Shown here: positions 5,348-6,635 of the stretch, piece after piece
Layout of the letters: the number at the start of each line of letters is the position of its first letter
Numbering within the stretch: the first letter of the stretch is position 1
Assembly: GCA_002372775.1 (NCBI GenBank)
Contig: DFIJ01000172.1
Span: 1 to 6,635, forward strand
Direction of reading: 5' to 3'
Source: Christensenella sp. UBA3700
Lineage (GTDB): Bacteria > Bacillota > Clostridia > Christensenellales > UBA3700
DNA: 6,635 nt
Notes under the pieces: generated by a model
What the model saw: only the letters and a program-made list of their open reading frames with translations
Databases searched by the model: none
Told to the model about the DNA's origin: nothing
Made by a program: the position numbers and the translations under genes

Positions 5348-6135
5348 TGGAGTTCGTAGATATTCATGGACACTATGCATGGGGTATTGATGATGGTATT
5401 AGGGATCTAGATGAAGCCAGAGCAGCATTACAGAATGCATCAAAGGTTGGTGTAAGAGTCATTGCTGCAACACCTCATGTTATTAGTGGAACACACTTTG
5501 AAAAAGATATCCAACACTTTAAAGAACGTATCAACGAACTAAAGAAAGAAGCAAGTCAAGTAGGTATTGAAGTTCATGAAGGAAGTGAACTCTTCCTCAA
5601 TCATGATGCACCAAGTGCTATAAGAAGTGGTTATTTCATTCCATATGAAAATACCAAATATGCATTATGTGAATTCGATGTCAGAAGAAATCTACCTGAT
5701 GACGAAGATGAAGTAGAAGAATACCTTTATTCATTTAAATCACATGGTTATACACCTGTAGTAGCACATGTTGAACGTTACTTCAAAAAGGGTATTGATA
5801 TTGATCGTGTGAGTGAATGGGTGGATATGGGGTATATCATTCAAGTCAATGCATCCAATCTTATTGGTACACATGGTTCAACAGTTCTCAAGAATGCTGA
5901 AGCATTAATTGAGAACAATCTAGCTATGTTAGTAGCGAGTGATACACATAAGAGTGAAGGAAGACGTTCTCCTGCTACTCTTGTAGATGCATATGCATTT
6001 ATAAGCAAGAAATATGGTGAAGATACAGCACATATTCTCATGCATGATAATCCACTTCATATTCTACATAATAAACCTATTGTAAGAACACAAGTAAAAA
6101 AAACAAGTTTCTTTAAGAAACTATTTGGGAGGTAG
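5347..6135 (+). CDS. cpsB: CpsB/YwqE-type manganese-dependent protein-tyrosine phosphatase (PHP family)
   Basis: A 262-residue cytoplasmic phosphatase of the PHP fold that removes phosphate from the BY-kinase CpsD. The metal-site motifs are visible in order: DIHGH near the start (D5, H7, H9) followed by GIDDG, TPHV (H44), HEGSE (E78), AHVERY (H141) and ASDTH (D199, H201), with QVNASNL between the last two. Lengths of YwqE/CpsB proteins are about 240-255. The slight excess is a C-terminal tail rich in Lys and Phe (KKTSFFKKLFGR), which could form a membrane-associating amphipathic helix (inference). The second residue of the TPH motif is Val where many homologues have His or Tyr. Start ATG 5347 overlaps the cpsC stop by one base. 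The ribosome-binding site for cpsD (GGGAGG, 6127-6132) overlaps its end. Confidence 0.92.
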   Translation: MEFVDIHGHYAWGIDDGIRDLDEARAALQNASKVGVRVIAATPHVISGTHFEKDIQHFKERINELKKEASQVGIEVHEGSELFLNHDAPSAIRSGYFIPYENTKYALCEFDVRRNLPDDEDEVEEYLYSFKSHGYTPVVAHVERYFKKGIDIDRVSEWVDMGYIIQVNASNLIGTHGSTVLKNAEALIENNLAMLVASDTHKSEGRRSPATLVDAYAFISKKYGEDTAHILMHDNPLHILHNKPIVRTQVKKTSFFKKLFGR

Positions 6136-6140
6136 ACATA

Positions 6141-6635
6141 ATGGCTAAAAGAAAGAAAAGAACACATACTGGTCGTACATATAGTATCCTCGAGAAAACA
6201 GGTACACACCAGCAGTTTGATCTTGCTGAAGTGTTCAGACATATCAGAACAAACATCGAATACTCTGGTACAGACCAGGAAATCACATCAGTATCAGTTA
6301 CATCAACACAAGCTGGTGAAGCGAAATCAACAGTTTCAATGAACTTGGCATATATCTTTGCAGCTAAATATAAAAAAGTTCTCATTATCGATGCAGACTT
6401 AAGAAAAAGAACATTACATAAATATATGAACTTACCAAACGATGAAGGTCTAACAGATGCTGTTAGAGAATTTAGTAAAACACATATGTATGATCCAAAG
6501 TTCTTCAAAGTTATGGAAAATGAAAGCTTTGCAGGTAACCTCTATGTACTTACATCAGGTACACAGGTACCTAATCCAACTGAAGTATTAGGGTCTAAGA
6601 GCTTTGCGGATTATATGAAGGAATTAAAGAAACAC
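6141..6635 (+). CDS. cpsD: CpsD/CapB-type bacterial tyrosine kinase (BY-kinase), 3' end outside the window
   Basis: The first 165 residues of a BY-kinase, which autophosphorylates a C-terminal tyrosine cluster and works with CpsC in polymer export control. Visible parts are a basic N-terminus (MAKRKKRTHTGRTYSILEK), the helix AEVFRHIRTNIEY that carries the family's RxxRTN-like oligomer contact, the P-loop at 54-64 (TSTQAGEAKST), and the intact Walker A' IIDADLR (82-88). Further on is LTSGTQVPNPTEVL (143-156), a conserved stretch. The odd point is the P-loop: GEAKST (59-64, GCG codon for A61) replaces the usual GEGKST, losing the glycine before the catalytic lysine. GGGAGG (6127-6132) is 8 bases before ATG 6141, and the gene starts five bases after cpsB. 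Walker B and the tyrosine cluster lie beyond 6635. A ParA/MinD-type ATPase is excluded by context. Confidence 0.93.
   Translation, partial: MAKRKKRTHTGRTYSILEKTGTHQQFDLAEVFRHIRTNIEYSGTDQEITSVSVTSTQAGEAKSTVSMNLAYIFAAKYKKVLIIDADLRKRTLHKYMNLPNDEGLTDAVREFSKTHMYDPKFFKVMENESFAGNLYVLTSGTQVPNPTEVLGSKSFADYMKELKKH

Noticed and set aside
5077..5373. Minus-strand frame of 98 codons
   Set aside because: Antisense to cpsC and the cpsC/cpsB junction; no start signals or recognisable domain.
6113..6508. Minus-strand frame of 131 codons
   Set aside because: Antisense to cpsD, whose plus-strand product is unmistakable.
1..6635. CRISPR arrays, tRNA, rRNA, insertion-sequence transposase or integrase
   Set aside because: No regularly spaced repeats, cloverleaf arms, rRNA-like stretches or recombinase motifs were seen on either strand.

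Overview
The window looks like the junction between an acquired accessory segment (about 1-2900) and the head of a chromosomal exopolysaccharide/capsule operon (about 3000-6635) in a low-GC Gram-positive (Bacillota). The operon half is very A+T-rich and its codons end mostly in A or T. It carries the Gram-positive set LCP ligase, CpsC-type co-polymerase, PHP-type phosphatase CpsB and BY-kinase CpsD. The codon style suggests a gut Erysipelotrichia-like or related host, but this is an inference from style, not a database result. The left half is visibly richer in G+C, especially 80-252 and 2050-2850, and reads more like Lachnospiraceae-type mobile-element DNA.

Left half. Positions 79-252 hold the 3' end of an unrecognised, 5'-truncated gene. 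A promoter at 281-309 then drives a tight two-gene unit: an SMC/ABC-like AAA ATPase (364-1515) and a small protein with RloB/AbiLii-like, TOPRIM-like motifs (1528-2046). This pair is the best candidate here for an anti-phage (abortive-infection type) system. Two strong hairpin/T-run terminators in tandem (2053-2107, 2115-2182) close it. Facing it on the minus strand is an intact XRE repressor (2235-2549) with its own promoter and two dyads. Upstream of that lies a degenerate XRE gene (2659-2865) that has no start codon where one is expected (ATA in place of ATG) and loses family resemblance at its C-terminus, just where a cluster of inverted repeats begins. Its promoter and a 16-bp operator-like dyad (2889-2904) are still present.

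Right half. An A+T-rich leader (about 2930-3176) has a TATAAT box, a possible 9-codon leader peptide with a good ribosome-binding site, and a terminator-like hairpin just before the first structural gene, an arrangement suggestive of attenuation or antitermination. Four co-directional genes follow with short or overlapping junctions, in the order LCP, CpsC, CpsB, CpsD; the last is cut by the window end. The LCP enzyme would attach finished polymer to the cell wall. CpsC and CpsD form the membrane co-polymerase/tyrosine-kinase pair that sets chain length and export, and CpsB dephosphorylates CpsD. The CpsD P-loop is unusual (GEAKST instead of GEGKST).
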